Source of the DNA: Bacillus thuringiensis
GTDB lineage: Bacteria > Bacillota > Bacilli > Bacillales > Bacillaceae_G
Reading direction: 5' to 3'
Assembly (NCBI RefSeq): GCF_022095615.2
Contig: NZ_CP155559.1
Span: 2,415,501-2,479,500 of the forward strand
DNA: 64,000 bases
The notes beneath the pieces are model-generated. The model was given only the letters and a program-made list of their open reading frames with translations, did not search any database and was not told the origin of the DNA. The position numbers and the translations under genes were made by a program. Positions 7,502-15,278 of the stretch are shown here, piece by piece (position 1 is the first letter of the stretch; the number at the start of each line of letters is the position of its first letter).

Positions 7502-7876
7502 ATGGCGATAAAAAAAGAGCTAACAAAAGAAGAGCGTGTTAAAAAGGAAATAAACAGACTTAAACGGATTTATAAAGAGATGCCAAAAGATACTCTCATG
7601 GTTGTAGAGGGGTTAATTGTTGAAGCGGCAGACTTACGTGTACGACTAGAAGACATACGAAAAGATCTCGATGAGAATGGCTATGATGAAATGTTCTCGC
7701 AATCAGAGAACCAGGACCCATATGAAAGAGAAAGGCCAGCAGCTAGAAGATACATAGCAATGAATAAAAGTTATCAAACTATCATGAAACAATTGGGCGA
7801 TTATATTCCTAAAAAACCAGTAGAAACGAAATCTCAAAGTGATGGATTTGAGGAGTTTGTGGCGACACGTGATTAG
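7502..7876 (+). CDS. Terminase small subunit (P27 family)
   Basis: 124 residues from ATG 7502, which has GTGAGGTG seven bases ahead; the longer frame from 7448 has no such site. The lysine-rich N-terminal helices and the Asp-Pro-Tyr-Glu stretch after SQSENQ fit P27-type small terminases, which recognise the packaging site and hand DNA to the large subunit. It overlaps the large subunit gene, as usual for this pair. Confidence 0.75.
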   Translation: MAIKKELTKEERVKKEINRLKRIYKEMPKDTLMVVEGLIVEAADLRVRLEDIRKDLDENGYDEMFSQSENQDPYERERPAARRYIAMNKSYQTIMKQLGDYIPKKPVETKSQSDGFEEFVATRD

Positions 7877-9554
7877 GTATCCTTTGTCATATAACCCAAT
7901 ATTAGAATACTGGTACAAAATCAAAACAGGAAAAGAAGTTGTATCAGACAAGGTAAGACGGGTTTATAAAAAACTAGTTACAGATTTAAGTAGTACTAGA
8001 AATGAATGGGAATATAGTTCAAATCGTGCCAATCATGCAATAGAATTTATAGAGAATTTTTGTAAACATTCGAAAGGAAAATGGGGCGGAAAACCAATTG
8101 AATTAGAATTATGGCAGAAAGCGTTTATTGCCGCATCTTTTGGTTTTGTCCATAAAATAGACGGGACTCGGAAATATAGAGAAGTATTATTAGTGGTAGC
8201 GCGTAAAAATGGAAAGTCAACTGTCGGTTCGGGAATCGGATTATATTTACAAATAGCTGATGGTGAACCGGGTTCTGAAGTTTATGCCGTTGCTACAAAG
8301 AAAGATCAAGCAAAATTAGTTTGGTTAGAGTCAAAGCGCATGGTGAAGAAATCACCAGCATTATTAAAACGTATAAAACCTTTAGTTTCTGAGATGGTAT
8401 CTGAATGGAATGATAGTACATTTAAACCTCTTGGTTCTGATAGTGAAACGTTAGATGGTCTTAACGTTCATGGTGCAATGATGGACGAAATTCATGCCTG
8501 GAAAGATAAAAATCTATACGATGTTATTGTAGATGGTACTTCATCAAGGGAACAACCAATGATATTTATGATTACCACAGCAGGAACTATTCGTGAATCC
8601 GTATATGACATGAAGTACGAAGAAGCAGAAATGCTTTTGAATGGTTTCGATGACCCAGATGGTTATAAAGATGATCGTTTCTTACCAATTATTTATGAAT
8701 TGGATAAGCGAGAAGAATGGACAGATCCATCAAAATGGGCAAAAGCAAACCCCGGACTTGGTACTATTAAAAGGATAGATCAACTAGAGACGAAAGTTAA
8801 CAAAGCTAAGGCAAATTCTCTTCTCGTTAAAAATTTATTAACGAAAGATTTTAATGTTAGAGAAACATCATCAGAAGCATGGTTAACATTTGAACAATTG
8901 AATAACATCGCTACTTATGACATAACAGAATTGAACCCTAAATACGGTATTTGTGGAGTCGATTTAAGCAGCACAACTGACTTAACTTCTGCTTGTGTAA
9001 TTTTTAAAGTTCCTAATGACAAGACGATTTATGCTAAACATATGTATTGGTTGCCGGAGGATTTATTGGAACAGAGAACCAATGAAGATAAAATTCCATA
9101 CTCAACATGGAGAGATATGGAGATATTGAGAACAACACCTGGTAACTCGATACATTATAAATTTATTGTAGATTGGTTAGTGGAATTGAGAGAAGAATAC
9201 GGTCTGTACTTACCTTGGATAGGGTACGATAGTTGGTCAGCAAAATACTTTGTTGAAGACTTGAAAAATGAGTTTGGAGCAGATGCGACTATTCCTGTAA
9301 TTCAAGGGAAACGAACTTTGTCATCTCCGATGAGAAAACTTGGGGCAGACTTAGAATCTAAAATCATCAATTACAGTAACAATCCTATCACAAAGTGGTG
9401 TCTTTCAAATACGGCTATTGAAACAGATAAAAATTTAAACATACAACCTTGTAAAACTAGTAATCAGAGACGAAGAATCGACGGCACCGCCGCCCTATTA
9501 AATGCCTATGTAGTATTGCAAGATAAATGGAACGATTATCATAACATGATTTAA
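7869..9554 (+). CDS. Terminase large subunit
   Basis: About 561 residues. The packaging ATPase has a Walker A-like VARKNGKST at about residues 110-118 and Walker B in GAMMDEIH at about 203. A second, RNase H-like nuclease domain has acidic residues at CGVDLSSTTDLT and the conserved DSW and DG stretches near the end. It pumps phage DNA into the prohead and cuts it at cos. I prefer GTG 7869 because the protein then begins with the family's VIRYPLSYNP; the start is uncertain since TTG 7857 and ATG 7842 are also in frame. It overlaps the small subunit by eight bases. Confidence 0.9.
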   Translation: MIRYPLSYNPILEYWYKIKTGKEVVSDKVRRVYKKLVTDLSSTRNEWEYSSNRANHAIEFIENFCKHSKGKWGGKPIELELWQKAFIAASFGFVHKIDGTRKYREVLLVVARKNGKSTVGSGIGLYLQIADGEPGSEVYAVATKKDQAKLVWLESKRMVKKSPALLKRIKPLVSEMVSEWNDSTFKPLGSDSETLDGLNVHGAMMDEIHAWKDKNLYDVIVDGTSSREQPMIFMITTAGTIRESVYDMKYEEAEMLLNGFDDPDGYKDDRFLPIIYELDKREEWTDPSKWAKANPGLGTIKRIDQLETKVNKAKANSLLVKNLLTKDFNVRETSSEAWLTFEQLNNIATYDITELNPKYGICGVDLSSTTDLTSACVIFKVPNDKTIYAKHMYWLPEDLLEQRTNEDKIPYSTWRDMEILRTTPGNSIHYKFIVDWLVELREEYGLYLPWIGYDSWSAKYFVEDLKNEFGADATIPVIQGKRTLSSPMRKLGADLESKIINYSNNPITKWCLSNTAIETDKNLNIQPCKTSNQRRRIDGTAALLNAYVVLQDKWNDYHNMI

Positions 9555-9569
9555 GAAGGAGGTGAGATA

Positions 9570-10781
9570 TTGGGATTATTCGATAAGATATTCGGAAAGA
9601 AACAAGCCCCTACGACAACCCGTTTTGAAATGATAAACGATAATGGAGGGGGATTTTTTGCTTGGAACGGTGACATATATCAGAGTGATATTATTCGAGC
9701 TTGCATACGACCTAAAGCGAAAGCTGTTGGCAAACTCATAGCCAAGCATATTCGAGATAACACTAATGAATTTAAGGTTAATCCAGAACCGTATATGAAG
9801 TTTTTGTTGGAAGAGCCAAACCCATTAATGACGGGACAAATGTTCCAAGAAAAAATGGCTGTTCAATTGGAACTGAATCACAATGCATTCGCTTATATTA
9901 AGCGTGATGATATCGGATACGCTACTGAGATATATCCTATTCCATGTACAACAGTAGAAGTTGTTGAAGGGGCACAAGGAGATATCTTTTTAAAGTTCTA
10001 TTTTAAAAGTGGAAAGCAAATGACGATACCTTATACAGATGTAATTCATTTACGAAAAGATTTTAATGATAATGACTTCTTTGGAGAACATCCAGGTAAT
10101 GCTTTGGCACAATTAATGGAGATTGTTACAACTACAGATCAAGGTATTGTTAAAGCAATTAAGAATAGTGCGGTAGTAAAGTGGATTCTTAAATTTAAAT
10201 CGGTATTGAAGCAAGAAGATATTGATAATCAAGTTAAAAACTTTGTAAACAACTACTTAAATATCGCAAATGATGGTGGTGCAGCGTCTTCTGATCCACG
10301 TTATGATTTAGAACAAGTTAAACCTGAAGCGTTTGTGCCGGATTCGAAACAAATGCAAGAAACTGTACAGCGTATTTACAATTTCTTTAATACAAACGAT
10401 AAAATCATCCAAAGTAAATATAACGAAGATGAGTGGAATGCGTACTACGAGTCAGAGATAGAGGTTTTTGCAATGCAGCTTGCTGGAGAATATACCAGGA
10501 AGCTTTTTTCGCGTCGAGAAAGGGGATTTGGTAACAAGATTATCTTTGAATCTTCTTCTCTTCAATACGCTTCAATGAGTACAAAGATGAATCTTGTTCA
10601 GATGGTAGACCGAGGTTCATTAACGCCGAATGAATGGAGAGCAATTCTTTCACTTGGCCCAATTGAAGGTGGAGACAAGCCAATTAGAAGGTTGGATACA
10701 GCCTTAGTCAAGGAAGGGAATGTTGCAGGTGAAGGAGGTGAAGACAGTGAACAAGACGGAAAAGAGGGAACTACTGAGTAG
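9570..10781 (+). CDS. Phage portal protein (HK97 type)
   Basis: 403 residues. It begins at TTG 9570, six bases after AAGGAGGTG. The hallmark N-terminal stretch SDIIRACIRPKAKAVGKL and the LEEPNPLMTGQMF motif are those of SPP1/HK97-like portals, which form the dodecameric ring through which DNA enters the head. The acidic, glycine-rich tail overlaps the protease start by 35 bases, so the two are translationally linked. Confidence 0.92.
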   Translation: MGLFDKIFGKKQAPTTTRFEMINDNGGGFFAWNGDIYQSDIIRACIRPKAKAVGKLIAKHIRDNTNEFKVNPEPYMKFLLEEPNPLMTGQMFQEKMAVQLELNHNAFAYIKRDDIGYATEIYPIPCTTVEVVEGAQGDIFLKFYFKSGKQMTIPYTDVIHLRKDFNDNDFFGEHPGNALAQLMEIVTTTDQGIVKAIKNSAVVKWILKFKSVLKQEDIDNQVKNFVNNYLNIANDGGAASSDPRYDLEQVKPEAFVPDSKQMQETVQRIYNFFNTNDKIIQSKYNEDEWNAYYESEIEVFAMQLAGEYTRKLFSRRERGFGNKIIFESSSLQYASMSTKMNLVQMVDRGSLTPNEWRAILSLGPIEGGDKPIRRLDTALVKEGNVAGEGGEDSEQDGKEGTTE

Positions 10782-11331
10782 TGCTCTTGAAATTAGAGAA
10801 TCTGAAAATGGTCTTCGGACAATCGCTGGATATGCAGTTAAATGGGAAATGAAATCTGTAACAATGGGGTATTGGCAAAGATTCAAAGAACAGTTTAAAA
10901 AAGGTGCTTTTACAGATTCTTTAACGCAAGACGATCAATTAGCTCTTTGGAACCATGATACATCACAAGTATTAGGTCGAACAAAAAATGGCACACTTCG
11001 ACTGTTTGAGGATGAAGTTGGTCTACGATTTGAATTAGATTTAGCTGATACAACGCTTGGCGATGACACATACAAAACGATTAAACGCGGTGATGTTGAC
11101 GGCGTTTCTTTTGGTTTTCAGATGGTGAAAGAAGAATGGGATGAATCAGATCCAGATAATGTTGTGCGTAGTGTTACAAAAGCAAAATTGCTTGAAATTA
11201 GCCCTGTTGCATTCCCGGCTTATCCAGATTCTCAAGTTTCAGCCAGAAGTCATGATCCATATAAACAATTCGTGGATGAACGTAATCAAAAAGATTTACG
11301 AAAAAAACTAATTTTAAAAACTTACTTATAA
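10747..11331 (+). CDS. HK97 family prohead protease
   Basis: 194 residues from GTG 10747, with AAGGAGGTG at 10732-10740. It has the U35 serine protease pattern: the catalytic His in LALWNHD, Ser in DGVSFGF, and the acidic and proline-rich LLEISPVAFPAYP segment. It trims the capsid protein N-terminal scaffold during head maturation. It sits between portal and capsid, the standard order. Confidence 0.92.
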   Translation: MNKTEKRELLSSALEIRESENGLRTIAGYAVKWEMKSVTMGYWQRFKEQFKKGAFTDSLTQDDQLALWNHDTSQVLGRTKNGTLRLFEDEVGLRFELDLADTTLGDDTYKTIKRGDVDGVSFGFQMVKEEWDESDPDNVVRSVTKAKLLEISPVAFPAYPDSQVSARSHDPYKQFVDERNQKDLRKKLILKTYL

Positions 11332-11344
11332 GGGAGAGATTTAT

Positions 11345-12511
11345 TTGAAAACATTACAAGAAATTTTAGTTAGAAAAGCAGAAATTCGTTCTTTACTACA
11401 AGGTGACCAAGAGGTAGATTTAGCAGCACTTGAAACTGAATTACGTGAACTTGACGAAAAGCAAAAACAAATTGAAACTCGTCAGCGTTTACTAAAAGAA
11501 GCTGAAGTTATTAATAACAATGCTGAACCAGAAACACGTACAGTAGTTGAAACGTTTAATAATGAACCACCGCAACAAGATGTGGAGTTAGAAGCATCAG
11601 AAAAACGTGGGCAAGCATTGATGGAAAATCGTGCTGTAACTGTAGGAAGTAGTAATGTAGTGCTTCCGAAGCATAGCGCTTCAGATATTCGCCCTACATT
11701 TAACGAAGTATCTACATTAATTGATCGTGTCTCTACGAAAACATTAAAAGGCGGAGAAAGCTACCAACAACCATATATTAATGGATATGGTGAAGGTGAT
11801 TATACTGCCGAAGGAACTGATTACACATCAGCTGAAACGACGTTCGGATATGCAGACATTACAAAAGCAAAGGTTACAGCTTACTCAGAAGATACTGAAG
11901 AACTTCAAAAGTTACCAGCGGCAGACTATGATGCTGAAGTAATGAAAGGTATTACTGTTTCAACACGAAAAAAACTAACTCGTGAGATTTTAATCGGAAC
12001 AGGCGCAACTAATCGTCTTGTTGGTATCTTCTCTACAGCAGCTAAAGCGATCGATGTAGCAACAGATTTAGAAATTTCAAAGATTGATGCTTCTACACTA
12101 GATGAGATCGTCTATAGCTATGGTGGAGATGAAGATGTTGAAGATGCAGCTGTTTTAATTCTGAATAAAAAGGATTTAAAATCATTTGCTAAACTTCGTA
12201 CTACTGATGGTAAAAAAGTGTACAACGTTGTTTCACAAGGTAATTCAGGAACAATTGATGGTGTACCGTTCATCATCAATAGTGCTTGTAAAGCTGTATC
12301 TGATGCAAAAACAACAGCAGGTCAATACAACATGGCATATGGTCCCTTATCAAACTACCAACTTACTATTTTCTCTGACATGGATGTACAACGTTCTACT
12401 GATTTCAAATTCAAGCAAGGTATGATTGCACATAGAGGGTCTGTTTTTGCTGGCGGCAACGTAATTTCTAAAAATGGATTCTTACGTGTTAAGAAAGTGA
12501 CTACTGTATAA
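11345..12511 (+). CDS. Major capsid protein (HK97 fold)
   Basis: 388 residues from TTG 11345 (GGGAGAG upstream). The first 90 or so residues are a charged coiled coil, the delta scaffold that the protease removes. The rest shows family blocks such as YTAEGTDYTSAETTFGYADITKAK and the C-terminal GMIAHRGSVFAGGNVI. There are many Thr/Ser residues and no membrane segment. Confidence 0.93.
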   Translation: MKTLQEILVRKAEIRSLLQGDQEVDLAALETELRELDEKQKQIETRQRLLKEAEVINNNAEPETRTVVETFNNEPPQQDVELEASEKRGQALMENRAVTVGSSNVVLPKHSASDIRPTFNEVSTLIDRVSTKTLKGGESYQQPYINGYGEGDYTAEGTDYTSAETTFGYADITKAKVTAYSEDTEELQKLPAADYDAEVMKGITVSTRKKLTREILIGTGATNRLVGIFSTAAKAIDVATDLEISKIDASTLDEIVYSYGGDEDVEDAAVLILNKKDLKSFAKLRTTDGKKVYNVVSQGNSGTIDGVPFIINSACKAVSDAKTTAGQYNMAYGPLSNYQLTIFSDMDVQRSTDFKFKQGMIAHRGSVFAGGNVISKNGFLRVKKVTTV

Positions 12512-12547
12512 TAGTCGCTTTTCTTTATGGTCTAAGGAGGTTAAACA

Positions 12548-12838
12548 GTGAGTGTGAAGCCATTGAATAAATATGTTGTAAAAAGAGCCTTTCGAGATAA
12601 ATTCACCTTCATTCATTATAGTATTGGAGATTCGTATGAATCTAATGACGTAGAACGAGTGAAGTACCTACAAGATGAAGGATTCTTAAATGAAGAACAA
12701 ATTACAATTCAACATAAAGAAACCAAAGATCCTGTTCATGTAGGCGGAGGATATTACGAGCTTCCAAATGGTGAAAAAGTCAAAGGGAAAGATGCCGCAC
12801 TTGAAGCTTTAAAAGAACTAGATCGAGTGGGTGAATAG
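12548..12838 (+). CDS. Small head-module protein
   Basis: 96 residues from GTG 12548, with AAGGAGG ahead. It lies between capsid and connector. The second half (GGGYYELPNGEKVKGKDAAL) resembles the Gly-rich hinge and short helical tail seen in small virion-associated proteins at this position. Function not established from sequence. Confidence 0.6.
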   Translation: MSVKPLNKYVVKRAFRDKFTFIHYSIGDSYESNDVERVKYLQDEGFLNEEQITIQHKETKDPVHVGGGYYELPNGEKVKGKDAALEALKELDRVGE

Positions 12839-12840
12839 TC

Positions 12841-13113
12841 ATGATGCTCGAAACTGTTAAGAAAGCATTGCGTGTCTCACATAATGCTTTAGATGATGAA
12901 ATTGATGATTTGATTGAAGCGGCCCGAACTGATTTAAAGTTATCTGGTGTTTCTGGTTTCAAATCAAATGACGATACAGATCCGTTAATTAAACGAGCAA
13001 TAATCATGTATACAAAAGCTAATTTTATTGCTGACGTTAAGGAAGCAGAGCGATTTCAATTATCGTATAACATGCTTAAGAATCATCTTACTTTAGCGGG
13101 TGATTATAAATGA
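12841..13113 (+). CDS. Head-tail connector protein (gp6-like)
   Basis: 90 residues, helical. The pattern LETVKKALRVSHNALDDEIDDLIEAARTDL is typical of the phage DNA-packaging/connector family (HK97 gp6, SPP1 gp15), which forms the ring below the portal. It overlaps the next gene by four bases (ATGA). Confidence 0.8.
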   Translation: MMLETVKKALRVSHNALDDEIDDLIEAARTDLKLSGVSGFKSNDDTDPLIKRAIIMYTKANFIADVKEAERFQLSYNMLKNHLTLAGDYK

Positions 13114-13409
13114 ACGATATTCTACACTTCCCAATAGTTACAGTCATTGAAGATGATTTAGGACAAAAAGAGGAAGTAAAAACGTTTAATAGACAAGTAT
13201 TTTGTAAAAAGAAATCTGTCCCTCAATCAGAATTCTTCCAAGCTGGTCAAAGTGACATTAAAGCGAGTTGTGTTTTAATCGTCCATGTTCTGGATTATCA
13301 AGATGAACGTGAAGTTAAGTACCGCGAAAAAGAATATAACATATACCGCACATACGAAAGAGTTGATGAAAAAATCGAGTTGTATTGTGAGGTGGACATT
13401 GGTGGCTAG
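13110..13409 (+). CDS. Head closure / head-tail adaptor protein
   Basis: 99 residues, mostly beta. Order and length match SPP1 gp16-type stoppers that close the connector after packaging. The Tyr- and Arg-rich block YREKEYNIYRTYERVDEKIELYCE is similar to head-tail joining proteins. It overlaps both neighbours. Confidence 0.7.
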   Translation: MNDILHFPIVTVIEDDLGQKEEVKTFNRQVFCKKKSVPQSEFFQAGQSDIKASCVLIVHVLDYQDEREVKYREKEYNIYRTYERVDEKIELYCEVDIGG

Positions 13410-13758
13410 TATTAATGATTTAGCTAGTGAAATTACTAGGGAATTACAAAGGTACACTCATTTAGCAGAAGAGGACCTTGAGGTTGCTAAAGAAGAAATT
13501 TCAAAGAATCTTGTGGACGAATTACAGCAAAAAAGTCCAAAGAATACAGGTAAATATCGTAAAGGGTGGCGTAAGAAGAAAGTTGGCAATGCAATTGTCG
13601 TTCATAATGCATTAAAACCACAACTTACACACTTGCTAGAAAAAGGACATGCAAAAGCAAACGGTGGACGCGTACCGGCTCAAGTTCATATTGCTCCAGC
13701 TGAAGAAAAAGCAATAAACGAATTTACTGAACTAGTTGAAAGGGCGATTCAGCAATGA
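13402..13758 (+). CDS. HK97 gp10 family tail completion protein
   Basis: 118 residues from GTG 13402, with GAGGTG seven bases upstream; the frame before this is a shadow of the previous gene. It shows the gp10 hallmarks SPKNTGKYRKGWRKKK and LTHLLEKGHAKANGGRVPAQVHIAPAEE. It probably helps join the tail to the head. Confidence 0.88.
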   Translation: MASINDLASEITRELQRYTHLAEEDLEVAKEEISKNLVDELQQKSPKNTGKYRKGWRKKKVGNAIVVHNALKPQLTHLLEKGHAKANGGRVPAQVHIAPAEEKAINEFTELVERAIQQ

Positions 13759-14084
13759 ATTTAATTGAATTAAAGAAGATTCTTGATGCTACAGGGTGTC
13801 CTGTGGCTTATTCTCATTTTACAGCAACACCAAACAATCCAGTTCCAGCGCCACCGTATATTTGTTTTCTTGTGGATGGATCAGCAAATTTAATGGCTGA
13901 TAACAAGGTCTACCACAAGATAAATGACTTAAACATAGAGCTTTATACAGTCAGAAAAGACTTAGTAGCAGAAGCGAAACTTGAAAAAGTCCTAGACGAT
14001 CATGAGATTCCTTATGACTCGTATGGGACGTTTATTGAATCTGAGAAAATGTATCAAAAAATATACGAAACGAGGTTGTTATAA
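13755..14084 (+). CDS. Tail terminator / minor tail-joining protein
   Basis: 109 residues, overlapping the previous gene by four bases (ATGA). The proline-rich segment NNPVPAPPYICFLVDG followed by beta strands fits the tail terminator (SPP1 gp17-like) at this place in the order. It precedes the major tail protein directly. Confidence 0.7.
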   Translation: MNLIELKKILDATGCPVAYSHFTATPNNPVPAPPYICFLVDGSANLMADNKVYHKINDLNIELYTVRKDLVAEAKLEKVLDDHEIPYDSYGTFIESEKMYQKIYETRLL

Positions 14085-14681
14085 ATGACTAAAGAAAATA
14101 AAGTTACGTTTGGTTTGAAGAATGTACATTATGTCCCAATTGATGTTAAAGATTTTTTAGTAAAGTTTGGTACGCCAATCCCGTTGCCTGGTGGGGTGGA
14201 GCTAACATTTGAGCCACGCGGTGATTTAATTGAATTCTATGCGGATGACATGCTTTATTACGCAGCAAGTAATAACCAAGGTTATGACGGAACGCTATCT
14301 ATTGCAACTATTCCGGAGCAATTCGCTGTTGATGCATTAGGTGAGCAATTAGATGAAACAGACGGTGTATTAAATGAGTTAGCTGATGCTAAAGGGAAAT
14401 CATTTGCATTACTATTTGAATTCGATGGCGATGTGAACGCAACTCGACACGTTATGTATAACTGTGCAGCGAGTCGTCCGACAATCGCATCTAAAACAAA
14501 AACAAATTCAGCCGAACCAAATACAAATGAATTGAAGTTTGTTTCTAGTCCAATTGTTTTAGCGCCTGGTGGAAGACCAATGGTTAAAACAAAAACAACT
14601 TCTAAAACAACTCAAGCAATTTACGATAACTGGTACAAAGAAGTGTACGTTAAAAAAACAGCAGCACCAAAAGGAGCGTAA
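14085..14681 (+). CDS. Major tail protein (phi13 type)
   Basis: 198 residues. It starts with VTFGLKNVHYVPIDV, and the beta-rich body with GYDGTLSIATIPEQFAVDALG is characteristic of the phi13-like tail tube protein of Firmicute siphophages. It builds the non-contractile tail tube. Confidence 0.9.
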   Translation: MTKENKVTFGLKNVHYVPIDVKDFLVKFGTPIPLPGGVELTFEPRGDLIEFYADDMLYYAASNNQGYDGTLSIATIPEQFAVDALGEQLDETDGVLNELADAKGKSFALLFEFDGDVNATRHVMYNCAASRPTIASKTKTNSAEPNTNELKFVSSPIVLAPGGRPMVKTKTTSKTTQAIYDNWYKEVYVKKTAAPKGA

Positions 14682-14685
14682 GTAA

Positions 14686-15048
14686 ATGGAAAAGACAATC
14701 ACAATAGACGGAAAACAAGTCCGACTTAAAAGTACAGCAGCAACAGTCAAACGTTATAAGGCTCAATTTAGACGTAATTTATTTGCAGACTTGATGGGAT
14801 TAGGAGCAATTAGCGCATTAACTTCATCGGATGGTACGGAACAACCTATTGATATGTCTAATGTTGATTTAAGTAATGTGGATTTTGAACTTATTTATGA
14901 TTTAACTTGGTTATTCGCTAAAACAGCGGATCAAAGTATTCCTGATCCTATGGTGTGGTTAGATGGATTTGAAGAGTTCCCAATTGAAGAAATTATGCCG
15001 GAAATTATGGATTTAATCCAAGTTACTATGGGAGCAAAAAAAAAATAA
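14686..15048 (+). CDS. Tail assembly chaperone, short form (gpG-like)
   Basis: 120 residues ending in GAKKK at a run of ten As. Position (between tail tube and tape measure), length and the programmed frameshift match lambda gpG-type chaperones, which coat the tape measure during tail assembly. A minority of ribosomes should shift to make the longer product. Confidence 0.82.
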   Translation: MEKTITIDGKQVRLKSTAATVKRYKAQFRRNLFADLMGLGAISALTSSDGTEQPIDMSNVDLSNVDFELIYDLTWLFAKTADQSIPDPMVWLDGFEEFPIEEIMPEIMDLIQVTMGAKKK

Positions 15049-15263
15049 CAGAAAATAATGAAGAACAAGGGACTTTCGGTGATGAAGAATTAACATCCGA
15101 TACGTTCCTTGCTCTTTGTTATAAAGCTAAATTAACGCGTTGGGATTTAGAAGACATGACAATCGGTGATTGTTTTGATTACATTGCTGAATTCGCTGAA
15201 ATGGAGAATCCAGACAAAGAAAAAGTTAGAAAAGCAAACCAAAAAGACTTCGATTCATTTTAA
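14686..15263 (+). CDS. Tail assembly chaperone, -1 frameshift form (gpGT-like)
   Basis: After the A-run the -1 frame continues as ITENNEEQGTFGDEELTSDTFLA and on to TAA at 15261-15263, giving about 192 residues. This T part has no ribosome site or start of its own, and its Trp/Asp helices (LTRWDLEDMTIGDCFDYIAEFAE) fit the family. The length arithmetic (578 nt plus one re-read base) requires a single -1 slip. Confidence 0.8.
15036..15045 (+). promoter_or_regulatory. Slippery A10 run for -1 ribosomal frameshifting
   Basis: The zero-frame codons read GCA AAA AAA AAA TAA, so an A AAA AAA heptamer sits immediately before the stop. tRNA-Lys can slip back one base and enter the T-part frame. Confidence 0.8.
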
Positions 15264-15278
15264 GAAAGGGGTGAGAAA

